Shown here: piece after piece, positions 38,200-51,829 of the stretch
Position numbering within the stretch: the first letter of the stretch is position 1
Layout: each line of letters opens with the position of its first letter
Source: Mesorhizobium norvegicum
Lineage (GTDB): Bacteria > Pseudomonadota > Alphaproteobacteria > Rhizobiales > Rhizobiaceae
DNA: 64,000 bases
Reading direction: 5' to 3'
NCBI RefSeq assembly: GCF_004919685.1
Contig: NZ_SMYZ01000012.1
Location: 248,001-312,000, forward strand
Translations under genes and position numbers: made by a program
Notes under the pieces: generated by a model
What the model was told of the DNA's origin: nothing
Databases searched by the model: none
Seen by the model: only the letters and a program-made list of their open reading frames with translations

Positions 38200-40053
38200 T
38201 TATTCCCCCGAAACGCCGCGGCTGATCGGGGAAATGAACGGCGTGCTCCACGTCCCGCCGACGAAGAACGATGACTGATTGGGGCCTTGCTGGCCATTGG
38301 TCTGTGTTGCCGCCTGGTCCGCCTGAATGACACCACCGGACAAGGCCAGTCCTCGTCCGGCGTAGGACGCGATGCCCGACAGCCAGATCTTGTACTTCGC
38401 CGAATTGGCTTCGGCCTTGTCGATCCGTGCGACGCCCTTCGAAATGCTGGCCTTGATCTCGGCGCCGTCGATCGGCAGCGTTCCGTCGGAGACGTCGTCG
38501 AGCGCGAAGAAACCGCCTTGTTCGGTATGCTTGAGGAAGGCCGGCAGGTTGAGTTTGCTCAACGCGCCCGGCCCGAAGGTCGCCGAAACCGAGCCGTCGG
38601 CATTGTCGAAGATGGAGTCCCAGGTCCTGCCCGGTCCCTTGAGGATCACCGAGACGGTACCCGTGCCAACCGGCACCAGCCGGGTCATCCCTGCCGCCGT
38701 ACCGAAAGCACCGCCGTCGATGTCGGACGCCAGCAGCCGGATCTCGACCTGCGAGCCCTCCGGCTTGCGGTCGAAGCGAAGGCTGGTCTGGATGTTGCCG
38801 CCGAAGGCCGAGGCATCGGAGATGTCGAAGACGGAAAGACCGTCCTTGACCTGGGCGGTGGCTGCGACATCGGCGAGCTGGATAGGCCCTGCCGTGGCGT
38901 GCGCCGCGGACAATCTGAGATCGAGGTTGATCTTGTCGGCGAAACTTGTGTCGATTTCGCCGGGCCCCGCCCCTCCGGTCGGCGCCAGCGGCGTGAAGGC
39001 GGAGAGGAACGATCTGAGGTCGAGCGTGTCGAAGGCGAGCGTGCCGGAGATCACCGGTTGTGCTTCGCCAAGCGAGAGGTCCAGCGCACCCATTCCCGGA
39101 TTGTTGTCCAGGGCAATCGCGGTGTTGTCGAACTTGACGCGCCCGCCCGTTGCCGTGATCTTGCTCGAAATGCTGACCGAGCCGATCGCAGCACCCGGAG
39201 CGATGCCGGCCTGCGACCATTCCAGGACACGCCGCAGCGAGGGTGCCGAGAATTTCGCCTGGCCGTCGAAATAGGTATTTTCGGACATGCTGGCGGTGCC
39301 ATCGAACGAGAAGGTGGCGGGTGCCGCCTTGAAGGACAGCGTGAGCGGCGCCGTACCGCCGGCAAACAGCACAAGCGGTTTCGGCGAGGCGACGTCCAGC
39401 GCAACGCTTTCGCCGCGCCAGATTCCTGTTGCCGACAGCGTCGCATTGCTGTTCATCGCCGCCCAATTTGCCTGGCCTGTCAAACTGCTCAGGATCTCGA
39501 CGTCCTTGCCGGCGATGGAGGCCACCATGCGGCCGTCGCGGAACTCGACAGTGCCGAAGGTGTCGGCCGGCAGCTTGTCGAGATCCGGCTTGGCGGGGTC
39601 GGCATTGACCACGCCGCGCGCCGTGTCGATGGAGCGCGTGATGCGCCCGCCGGTCGGGACGGCGGGCAGGAAGAGGCCGGTTGGCGTGCGCTGAACCCGG
39701 ATCGTCGGCCGCACTAGCCGCGCCGTCGAAAACACCACGTCGCCGCGCAGTGCCGCCATGGCGGAAAGGTCGACCTCGACCCGTTCTGCCTCGACGACCG
39801 GCGGCGCCTCGGTGTCGGTCCATTGTGAAAGCGTCACATCGGTCAAGATCGCGCGGAATGTCGGCCAGACCTCGATGCGCGGCGAACCTTCGATGGCGAC
39901 CCGGAAGCCGCTCCACGCGCTCATTTCCCAGGCGATGCGGTCCCGTACGATACGGGTGGAGGCGATCAGCGGCAGGGCGGCAACCACCAGCGCGATGACG
40001 ATACCGGCAGCGCCGATCGTCCATATTCCGCGCCGGATCAAAGATGATGGCAT
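38200..40053 (-). CDS. AsmA family protein
   Basis: 617 residues. One N-terminal membrane segment (GIWTIGAAGIVIALVVAALPLIA) anchors a long periplasmic beta-rich part. Typical AsmA features are the early TDVTLSQW region and the late C-terminal block GNIQTSLRFD to GRGLALSGGVIQ. AsmA-like proteins affect outer-membrane assembly and phospholipid transport. Convergent with potI (20 bp between stops). Upstream lies an unusual array of palindromes. Confidence 0.85.
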   Translation of the reverse strand: MPSSLIRRGIWTIGAAGIVIALVVAALPLIASTRIVRDRIAWEMSAWSGFRVAIEGSPRIEVWPTFRAILTDVTLSQWTDTEAPPVVEAERVEVDLSAMAALRGDVVFSTARLVRPTIRVQRTPTGLFLPAVPTGGRITRSIDTARGVVNADPAKPDLDKLPADTFGTVEFRDGRMVASIAGKDVEILSSLTGQANWAAMNSNATLSATGIWRGESVALDVASPKPLVLFAGGTAPLTLSFKAAPATFSFDGTASMSENTYFDGQAKFSAPSLRRVLEWSQAGIAPGAAIGSVSISSKITATGGRVKFDNTAIALDNNPGMGALDLSLGEAQPVISGTLAFDTLDLRSFLSAFTPLAPTGGAGPGEIDTSFADKINLDLRLSAAHATAGPIQLADVAATAQVKDGLSVFDISDASAFGGNIQTSLRFDRKPEGSQVEIRLLASDIDGGAFGTAAGMTRLVPVGTGTVSVILKGPGRTWDSIFDNADGSVSATFGPGALSKLNLPAFLKHTEQGGFFALDDVSDGTLPIDGAEIKASISKGVARIDKAEANSAKYKIWLSGIASYAGRGLALSGGVIQADQAATQTNGQQGPNQSSFFVGGTWSTPFISPISRGVSGE

Positions 40054-40104
40054 ATCGCCCCGTATGCTTCCATTCCGACAAAAATCGCCCGACGGGTGTA
40101 ACCC

Positions 40105-40157
40105 GGGCCGTCACTACGGCCCCAGTCGTCACTACGACTGCAGTCGTCAGTACGACT
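40105..40157. repeat. Three consecutive 18-bp palindromes
   Basis: GGGCCGT-CACT-ACGGCCC (40105-40122), CAGTCGT-CACT-ACGACTG (40123-40140) and AGTCGT-CAGT-ACGACT (40142-40157) follow each other with an 18-bp period. The arms differ between units but each unit stays palindromic, so symmetry rather than exact sequence has been kept. Lies between the divergent AsmA and acetoacetyl-CoA synthetase genes. Confidence 0.85.
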
Positions 40158-40289
40158 TAGGGCTGAGGCATTTCAAGTCTTTATGGCCCGGCGATGGCAT
40201 TTGCGCACATCTGGTCGCATTGACCGAACAAAATCTTGCTCTGCTGCGCTGCGATATGCATAAGCGATGGCGACCGTGGAGGAACGATC

Positions 40290-42260
<1,971 letters not shown>

Positions 42261-42519
42261 TTGGGGCGGCCAGCATGGTTAACCAAATATGTCGGTAGAA
42301 TTTACCTAGATTTCACGAGTGGTACACATTCGTAAATTTTTCGGCTGCCCGGTAAGGAGTTGTTAAGGTCCGGCGTCGATAGTCGCATGTAACTTGAGGG
42401 AGAAATCCCGTTCCTCAGCCCCCCGGAGGATCCGAATTCGCTCAAGCCCCCGTTGTGACAGCAATCCCATCTCTTAAGGCGTCCTTTGGGCGCCTTTTCT
42501 TTTATCGGAGAGGGCTGGC
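42261..42519 (+). other. Convergent intergenic region with terminator; possible small RNA
   Basis: No ORF of note between aacS and pdhS. The segment from about 42360 to 42508 is GC-rich and ordered-looking, with CTTGAGGGAG, CCCCCCGGAGGATCC and CTCAAGCCCCC (CTTGAG pairs with CTCAAG). It ends in a strong terminator. A stand-alone small RNA is possible but I do not recognise a family. Confidence 0.35.
42476..42506 (+). terminator. Intrinsic terminator between aacS and pdhS
   Basis: AAGGCGTCC-ttt-GGGCGCCTT (one G-U pair) followed by TTCTTTTAT. Ends the plus-strand transcript from aacS or from a small RNA in the region. On the other strand AAAAGAAAAGG precedes it, so it is less suited to end pdhS. 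Confidence 0.85.
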
Positions 42520-46440
<3,921 letters not shown>

Positions 46441-46580
46441 GCGCTTGGCGAACCCTCACGGAGCGGCGAATTTGCAGTTAACGCTTTGTTAATAAAAGCC
46501 GGAGGCGCGAAGGTCCACAAGCCAGAACGTGCAAAGGCTGGAATCTGGGCTCTTGGTTAACGGCCCAAAAGAAATTTATG

Positions 46581-46610
46581 GTGCACTGCAACAAAGATAT
46601 TGCAATGCAC
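46581..46610. promoter_or_regulatory. Candidate operator of the phasin gene (PhaR-type?)
   Basis: GTGCACTGCAA-N8-TTGCAATGCAC, an 11-bp inverted repeat with one mismatch, 80 bp ahead of the phasin start. PhaR repressors of PHB granule proteins bind TGC/GCA-rich dyads upstream of phaP, so this is a good PhaR candidate. A TTTATATTGCC AT-rich stretch right after it could hold the -10 region. Confidence 0.6.
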
Positions 46611-46689
46611 AAAATTTGCCTTTATATTGCCATCATACATGAACGAGACGGCTTTCTGTCAAAGCCGCTGCCGCTGAAAAGGATGGAAT

Positions 46690-47148
46690 ATGTCCAGGAC
46701 CAAGACCGCCGAGACGATCGAGAACGTTGAATTCCCGAGCTTCGATGCTTCGAAGGCCACCGACCAGATGCGCGCGTTCGCCGAAAAGGGCGTCGAGCAG
46801 TCGAAGGAAGCCTATGCCAAGCTGAAGACCGGCGCCGAGGAGACCCAGAAGGCTCTGGAGTCGACCTTCGAGACCGCCAAGACCGTTTCCAGCGACCTGT
46901 CGCTCAAGACCATTTCCGCTTTGCGCGCCAATGCCGAGGCCGGCTTCTCCCATCTCGAAGCCCTGATCGGCGCCAAGTCGCTGTCGGAAGTCGTCGAACT
47001 GCAGACCGCCTTCCTGCGCAAGCGCGTCGAAACGACCGTCGAGCAGGCCAAGGACTTCCAGGCCGTCGCCTCCAAGGCAGCCGAGGACGTCTCCAAGCCG
47101 ATCAAGACCGCCTTCGAGAAGGCGCTCAAGGAAATCAAGGTTGCCTAA
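46690..47148 (+). CDS. phaP: Phasin family protein
   Basis: 152 residues, mostly amphipathic helix. The motifs FDASKATDQMRAFAEKGVEQ, SKEAYAKLKTGAEETQKALE and EVVELQTAFLRKRVETTVEQ are typical Phasin_2 features. Coats polyhydroxybutyrate granules. A dyad likely bound by PhaR is upstream, and an NfeR1-type small RNA gene follows 73 bp after the stop. Confidence 0.92.
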   Translation: MSRTKTAETIENVEFPSFDASKATDQMRAFAEKGVEQSKEAYAKLKTGAEETQKALESTFETAKTVSSDLSLKTISALRANAEAGFSHLEALIGAKSLSEVVELQTAFLRKRVETTVEQAKDFQAVASKAAEDVSKPIKTAFEKALKEIKVA

Positions 47149-47220
47149 CATTTACGCATGATCTGAGGATGCAACAAAAGGTCGCATTTTCATAAAATCG
47201 ATCAGGCGTATGATGGTAGC

Positions 47221-47345
47221 CATCAAGGAATACCCGGCGGGTGGAACCTCCTCCCTCTGCTCTCCGGGGTGACCAGCCAGCACCTCCTCCCGCTGGCTCG
47301 TAACAGGAAAAGGCCGGCACCTCCTCCCGCCGGCCTTTTTCTTTG
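47221..47345 (+). ncRNA. NfeR1 / alpha-r14 (cuckoo, CCUCCUCCC-motif) small RNA
   Basis: A transcript of about 125 nt with three copies of CCTCCTCCC (47247-47255, 47283-47291, 47320-47328). Each sits in the loop of its own hairpin: a CCCGG/CCGGG stem, an AGCCAGC/GCTGGCT stem, and finally GGCCGGC/GCCGGCC with TTTTTCTTT, which is the terminator. Loop-exposed CCUCCUCCC is complementary to Shine-Dalgarno sequences and defines the alpha-r14 family. In Sinorhizobium this is NfeR1, which has three such motifs and represses transporter mRNAs under salt stress. A TATGAT at 47209-47214 is a possible -10 box. The 5' end is estimated. Confidence 0.85.
47311..47344 (+). terminator. Terminator hairpin of the small RNA
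   Basis: GGCCGGC-acctcctccc-GCCGGCC followed by TTTTTCTTT. The loop carries the third CCTCCTCCC motif, so the same structure both ends transcription and presents the anti-Shine-Dalgarno sequence. Confidence 0.9.
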
Positions 47346-47525
47346 TCTGGCGCCCTGCTGTTGCTTTGCGCCCTCTTTTTGCCAGGCAAAGGCAGCGCCG
47401 ATGTGGGGAAGTGACCTTTGCTTTCCAAAAGCCTTGAATTAGAATCCATAAGCCCGTATGGACGCATCGCCGAACGACAGAGCGGTCGGGACGAGTTTCC
47501 GTTTCGATCCCGCTCAGGCAAACGT

Positions 47526-47602
47526 GCCGTTGTAGCTCAGATGGTTAGAGCGCCGGATTGTGGATCCGGAGGTCGCTGGTTCGATCCCAGCCAACGGTAC
47601 CA
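47526..47602 (+). tRNA. tRNA-His (GTG anticodon)
   Basis: 77 nt with the CCA tail encoded. Acceptor arms GCCGTTG and CAACGGT, D-loop GCTCAGATGGTTAGAGC, anticodon stem CCGGA with TTGTGGA (GTG anticodon), variable AGGTC, and T arm CTGGTTCGATCCCAG. Discriminator base 73 is A and the base before G1 is T. The universal G-1:C73 pair of tRNA-His is therefore absent, as reported for many alphaproteobacteria. An integrase gene begins 118 bp downstream, so the 3' end is a likely attachment site. Confidence 0.95.
47560..47602. mobile_element. Probable attachment site (attL) in the tRNA-His 3' end
   Basis: The anticodon/T-arm half of tRNA-His lies directly beside an outward-pointing tyrosine integrase, the usual layout of an integrated element in a tRNA gene. 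The matching direct repeat (attR, containing the T arm and CAACGGTACCA) was not found in the rest of the window, so the element would reach beyond 64000 or its other end has decayed. Confidence 0.5.
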
Positions 47603-47719
47603 TCAGAATTTTCACTAAAGTATTGAATTCATTATAGAATTTTCGGCAGGTAGCAGCCAGCCTTGCGGCTATTTCCTATTTTGTGTTACCTAATGTGATA
47701 CAAATGGTGTTTTAGAGAC

Positions 47720-49081
47720 GTGGGAAGACGACGCGAAGAGCATGATCCTGACCGCTTCCTGCAACTGAGGGGCGATCATTTCCATTACTACCGCCGGGTG
47801 CCCAGAGAGGTTAGGGACCTCGACGAGCGTGGCGTGTTCGTGCGCCGTGCCCTCGACACCACTGACCGCATAAAGGCGCGCACCGCCCGAGATCTCCACG
47901 AGGCTGCTGACAATGCTTTGTGGGCTTCGTTGATGTTGGGTGAAAATCCACAGGCGGCGCGTGTCCGATACCGCCAAGCCATCAAGCGTGCCGAGTCACT
48001 GGGATTCATCTATCGACCACTCGCCGAGATCCTGGTCGCCGAGCCGCTCGATACGATCCTGCAGCGGGTCGAGAGCACAATAGGGGAGCCTGCCAAATCA
48101 CTATCTGTCGACGCGGTCGGCGGCGCGGTCGCCCGTCCTGACGATAAGATATCGGAAGCGCTGAAGCTGGATTTCAACGAGATTGCTCGCGACGAAATCC
48201 GCACCAAAAGCCCTGACCAAAAGAAGCGCTGGAAGGCAAAGCGCGAAATGAGCGTCGATGTCTTCATTGGTCTGATCGCCGATAAGCCAATGAGCGAGAT
48301 CACACGCGACGACGCGCGAGCGGTGCACAGATATTGGCTGGACCGAGTTGCACCCGAAAAAGGGAGAGCGGACCGTTCGGCATCGACAGGCAACCGAAAC
48401 ATTGGCAACCTTCGAACCCTCTACGCCGACTACTTTCGCCATCTCGGTTTCCCCGAACAGAAAAACCCGTTCGCCGATCTGTCATTCACCGACAGGTCGA
48501 AGCGCAGTCGGCCGCCGTTCCCGACCGACTGGATTCGCGACAAGATATTTGCGCCTGGCGCGCTTGCAGCACTCAATGAGGAGGCGCGGGGAATCGTGCT
48601 TGCCTTCGCTGAGACAGGAGCCCGACCGAGCGAACTCGCGAACCTGCATGTCGGTGTCATCCATGTTGATCATGAGGTGCCGCATATTTCGGTCGAGCCG
48701 CGCGATGATCCGGACGATCCACGAGAGATTAAGACCGCCTCGTCGGTGCGCAAGGTGCCGTTGGTCGGCGTGGCGCTCGAGGTGTTCAAGAAGCACCCTA
48801 AGGGCTTCCCACGGTACAAAGATCGTGAGGCGTCCCTTTCCGCCCTGCTCAACAAGCACTTCAAGAGCCATAAATTGTTCCCGACCGACAATCACACTGT
48901 CTATTCACTGCGCCATTCGTTCGAAGACCGCATGAAGAACGGTAGATTGGACGAGGAGCTCCGCCGCATGCTGATGGGCCACACGATCGACCGTCCGAAA
49001 TATGATGAGGGCGGCGACATGAAGATGTGGCAAGAGGAACTTATGAAGATCGTGCTGCCGTTCGATCCTGCGATCGTCTGA
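47720..49081 (+). CDS. Tyrosine-type site-specific integrase
   Basis: About 453 residues, GTG start. An N-terminal arm-binding/SAM-like part is followed by a catalytic domain. FAETGARPSELANLHVGVI supplies the first Arg; VYSLRHSFEDRM is box II, with Tyr where the first His is usual; LMGHTID gives the second His; and PKYDEGGD holds the likely nucleophile Tyr. Integrates or excises a genomic element at the adjacent tRNA-His. Apparently intact. Confidence 0.87.
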   Translation: MGRRREEHDPDRFLQLRGDHFHYYRRVPREVRDLDERGVFVRRALDTTDRIKARTARDLHEAADNALWASLMLGENPQAARVRYRQAIKRAESLGFIYRPLAEILVAEPLDTILQRVESTIGEPAKSLSVDAVGGAVARPDDKISEALKLDFNEIARDEIRTKSPDQKKRWKAKREMSVDVFIGLIADKPMSEITRDDARAVHRYWLDRVAPEKGRADRSASTGNRNIGNLRTLYADYFRHLGFPEQKNPFADLSFTDRSKRSRPPFPTDWIRDKIFAPGALAALNEEARGIVLAFAETGARPSELANLHVGVIHVDHEVPHISVEPRDDPDDPREIKTASSVRKVPLVGVALEVFKKHPKGFPRYKDREASLSALLNKHFKSHKLFPTDNHTVYSLRHSFEDRMKNGRLDEELRRMLMGHTIDRPKYDEGGDMKMWQEELMKIVLPFDPAIV

Positions 49082-49458
49082 CACGCTGGCGCACTGCCGC
49101 GAGGCGTTCCTCCTTCGCCCGATGATCCTGGAGCGCGCGCTCGAGATGGTCATATAGCGGGAGCCATGTCTCCGCTCGGTCCTCCTGGCGCCGACCATAG
49201 CCAATCATCAGAAAGGAACACCCAAGGACCGCGACTTTGCGCGGGCGCTTGCGCTCGTCAACGAGATGGCTAGCCGACTGGTCGTGGTAGCCCTATAGCG
49301 GGATCAACGTACTTATCCTGCGGGGCGCTGTAATTGGACGTGGGTTTTGTCATATTTTGTGATTTGCGCGATATCGCCGATGGGGCTCTGATATCTATAG
49401 GCCTTTCTGGCTTCAGGCACGTGGCGAAAAGGGTGAGGGGTGTGAAAGGGGGCCAAGC
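49082..49458. other. Intergenic region after the integrase
   Basis: 377 bp with no convincing gene. A short open stretch near 49214-49299 (KGTPKDRDFARALALVNEMA) has no start or family and may be a gene fragment. The last bases carry the GAAAGGGGG ribosome site of the next gene. Confidence 0.4.
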
Positions 49459-50802
49459 ATGGCCTATACAAACACCATTGTCTTGAGCGGCGACTATGGC
49501 TACCGCCAATATAAAGTATCCGGTCTGCCCGCCGACACCGCTATCGATGCCACCAACGCCTCGTGGATCGTCGCCAATCAGGGAAGCCCCACCAACCTCT
49601 ATCCCTTCGCGGTCGTCAACCCCGGCGACAACCTCCTGGCTTTCGGCGGCACGATCAACGGCACGGTCTCCCAAACCGGCGCCTGGGAGAACATTTACGT
49701 CAACTCCGCCGCAGTCCGTGTAAATTCAGCCCACAGCTTTGTCATCGACGACTGGACGATCACCCAGCCCTGGGATGGCATCCGTGTCGGCGGCACTGGC
49801 ACCTTCCTCATCGACGATAGCTATGTCGGCAACTCACGAGACGACGCGGTCGAGGACGACGACGTGATCGGCGGCACCATCCGGGATTCCCTGTTCGACC
49901 ACGTGTTTTCCGGAGTGAGCCTTGGCGACGGTGAGGTGAATGGGTCTGGCAACACGGTCACCATGGATGGCATGCTTCTGGGCATGGGCGAGTACCTTCG
50001 CAAAGGCGTGGTGACCCACGGTTCGCCATTCAAACTCGCCGATGGCACAGGCGCTAACGATTTCTCGCCCAGCCTGCACTTTATCGACAGCGTGGTGGCG
50101 ATCACCGACGTTCACCACAACGGCCAGGCGCGGCTGCAGCATGCCTGGGACAAGACGGTCGAGTCGCACGGCAATTACTATCTCAACCTCTCTGACACGC
50201 CGCTGCCGTCGGATTATCCAATGCCGCCCGCCGGCTGGACGGTCCTTCAAGGCCAGGCGGCCCGCGATTACTGGGACAACGCCAAGGCGGTCTGGCATGC
50301 AGCCCATGACGGGACCGACCCGACACCTCCGATCCCGCCGACCGACCCGACCCACGGAACGACCGGGAACGATACATTTGTCGGCACTGGCGCGGCCGAT
50401 ACCTTTGATGCCCTGGCTGGCAACGATACACTGCGGGGCCTGGGTGGCAACGACGTGCTGACCGGTGGCAGGGGCGAGGACACCTTCGTGTTTGACACGG
50501 CCTATGGCCCCGGCAATGTCGACACACTCACCGACTTCCACGCGGCGGATGACGCGCTCTATCTCGACAATGCCGTCTTCACCAAGCTCGGCCCCGGTTC
50601 CTTGTCCAGCCCGACGCAGGTGGACTCGTCGTATTTCGAATTACGAGAACACGCCGCCCACAGCAACGATTACCTGCTCTACGACCGGCCCACGGGCGTT
50701 CTGTACTATGATCCCGACGGCTCGAAATCGACCCCCCAGGTGGAAATCGCCCACCTAGAGCCCGGGGCGGCCCTGACCTATCACGACGTGTTCGTCGTTT
50801 GA
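49459..50802 (+). CDS. Beta-helix-like protein with C-terminal RTX repeats (probably type I secreted)
   Basis: 447 residues without an N-terminal signal peptide. Residues 1-285 have short beta repeats resembling a right-handed beta-helix ([37 protein letters not shown]). Residues about 300-350 carry glycine/aspartate RTX calcium repeats ([39 protein letters not shown]), the signal used by type I secretion. The N-terminal domain is clearly homologous to the Tat-exported protein at 61150. May bind or cut a surface polysaccharide; no catalytic residues identified. The ATG follows GAAAGGGGG. Confidence 0.8.
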   Translation: MAYTNTIVLSGDYGYRQYKVSGLPADTAIDATNASWIVANQGSPTNLYPFAVVNPGDNLLAFGGTINGTVSQTGAWENIYVNSAAVRVNSAHSFVIDDWTITQPWDGIRVGGTGTFLIDDSYVGNSRDDAVEDDDVIGGTIRDSLFDHVFSGVSLGDGEVNGSGNTVTMDGMLLGMGEYLRKGVVTHGSPFKLADGTGANDFSPSLHFIDSVVAITDVHHNGQARLQHAWDKTVESHGNYYLNLSDTPLPSDYPMPPAGWTVLQGQAARDYWDNAKAVWHAAHDGTDPTPPIPPTDPTHGTTGNDTFVGTGAADTFDALAGNDTLRGLGGNDVLTGGRGEDTFVFDTAYGPGNVDTLTDFHAADDALYLDNAVFTKLGPGSLSSPTQVDSSYFELREHAAHSNDYLLYDRPTGVLYYDPDGSKSTPQVEIAHLEPGAALTYHDVFVV

Positions 50803-51220
50803 TCGCTCATGCGATCGCACTGGCACAACGAAGCGCGAGCGCGTCACCGGTGTTCCTGTTGCGACTGACAGCGATCAGAAATGGCGGCGGATAGCGCCCA
50901 TCTAGTTGCCGGTGGCGGGTTTCGCTATGTGGGCTTGCTTGCGCTCAAACGGTTCCCAGGTCGCAACGGTGCATAAGTAGTTCGGACCGTGAGTATCGAG
51001 GGAGGCGCTGATGATGACGCCAGCGGCAGGAAAGAACCCGCTCTTTTTGCGGTGGGACGTGGGTCTGTTCGAGCGTCGGCAGCGGCGGAGCAATGCGCAG
51101 TATTAGTCAAAATTTGGCAATCGCGATTGTCCGTCGAGAAGCCGCCTACCCGGCCTTGTCAGCGCGTCATGGCGCGATAATTTTTGTTGAGAAGGGGACT
51201 TCGATCAAAAGGAGCCAACC
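50803..51220. other. Intergenic region, nothing recognised
   Basis: 418 bp between the RTX protein and the small hypothetical gene. No ORF with coding features, repeat or clear promoter was recognised. The last 15 bases contain a strong AAAAGGAGCCAACC ribosome site for the next gene. Confidence 0.4.
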
Positions 51221-51652
51221 ATGAAACACCAAACCCTAAGCCAACTGCAGACAATCGCAGAAGTGGAACCCTTGTCGACATACCCGATCATGACCCGGCA
51301 ACAACGCATCGAGCGCTGGGCAAAGTTGCTAGACGAACATCCCGAGCGACGCTTGGGAGCGCTGACTGGCACTGAGCATCTGAAGTGGCAAGCCCGCGAC
51401 GCAGCACGCAGTGAGGGCTCGCCAATCACAGTGGCCTTCGAGGATCCTGTACTGCGTGCGGTCGGCCTGAAGGATGACACCTATGGGGAAGCAAAGCGCT
51501 TCTTCGAACTGTCTGACTGGGAATTGCACGACATCGTCTGCAGTTGCCATGTCGGGACCACGATAAGAGGGCAATGGGCTGGCGCTAGAGTCCGCCGGAC
51601 AATCGCTGGGAACAGGTTTCTCAAATGGCTCAGGGAGAGAATGTGGCACTGA
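51221..51652 (+). CDS. Hypothetical protein, 143 residues
   Basis: No family recognised. It has a strong AAAAGGAG ribosome site, normal codon use and a full reading frame, so it is probably real. The N-terminal half has TRQQRIERWAKLLDEHPERR and GALTGTEHLKWQARDAARSE. The C-terminal half has paired cysteines (IVCSCHVG) and a basic end (RFLKWLRERMWH). It may be a small regulatory or DNA-associated protein, but this is only an impression. Confidence 0.65.
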   Translation: MKHQTLSQLQTIAEVEPLSTYPIMTRQQRIERWAKLLDEHPERRLGALTGTEHLKWQARDAARSEGSPITVAFEDPVLRAVGLKDDTYGEAKRFFELSDWELHDIVCSCHVGTTIRGQWAGARVRRTIAGNRFLKWLRERMWH

Positions 51653-51681
51653 GGTTGCCTAGAACGGCGACAACGATTGCA

Positions 51682-51829
51682 TCAGCAAGAGCCCATGACA
51701 ACCCGGCTTTTCCCGCGGTCGACCCCACAGCCGGTGTGGAATACACGCATCACCTCGCGTCCGGCCGCGAGCGCCAGCCGCTCGAAGGTTTCGAGCATCA
51801 GCCTGTCGTCAGACGCCGCCGCCGCTGTC
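51682..51829 (-). pseudogene. cysQ: cysQ remnant (3'(2'),5'-bisphosphate nucleotidase, N-terminal fragment)
   Basis: Directly after the cysNC stop, on the same strand, the frame reads SDDRLMLETFERLALAAGRE then VMRVFHTGCGVDR. This resembles the first 35-40 residues of rhizobial CysQ. It has no ATG before SDD, leaves the family sequence after VDR, and stops 14 codons later. The SPVTEAD metal-binding block and the rest of the enzyme are missing. Confidence 0.7.
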
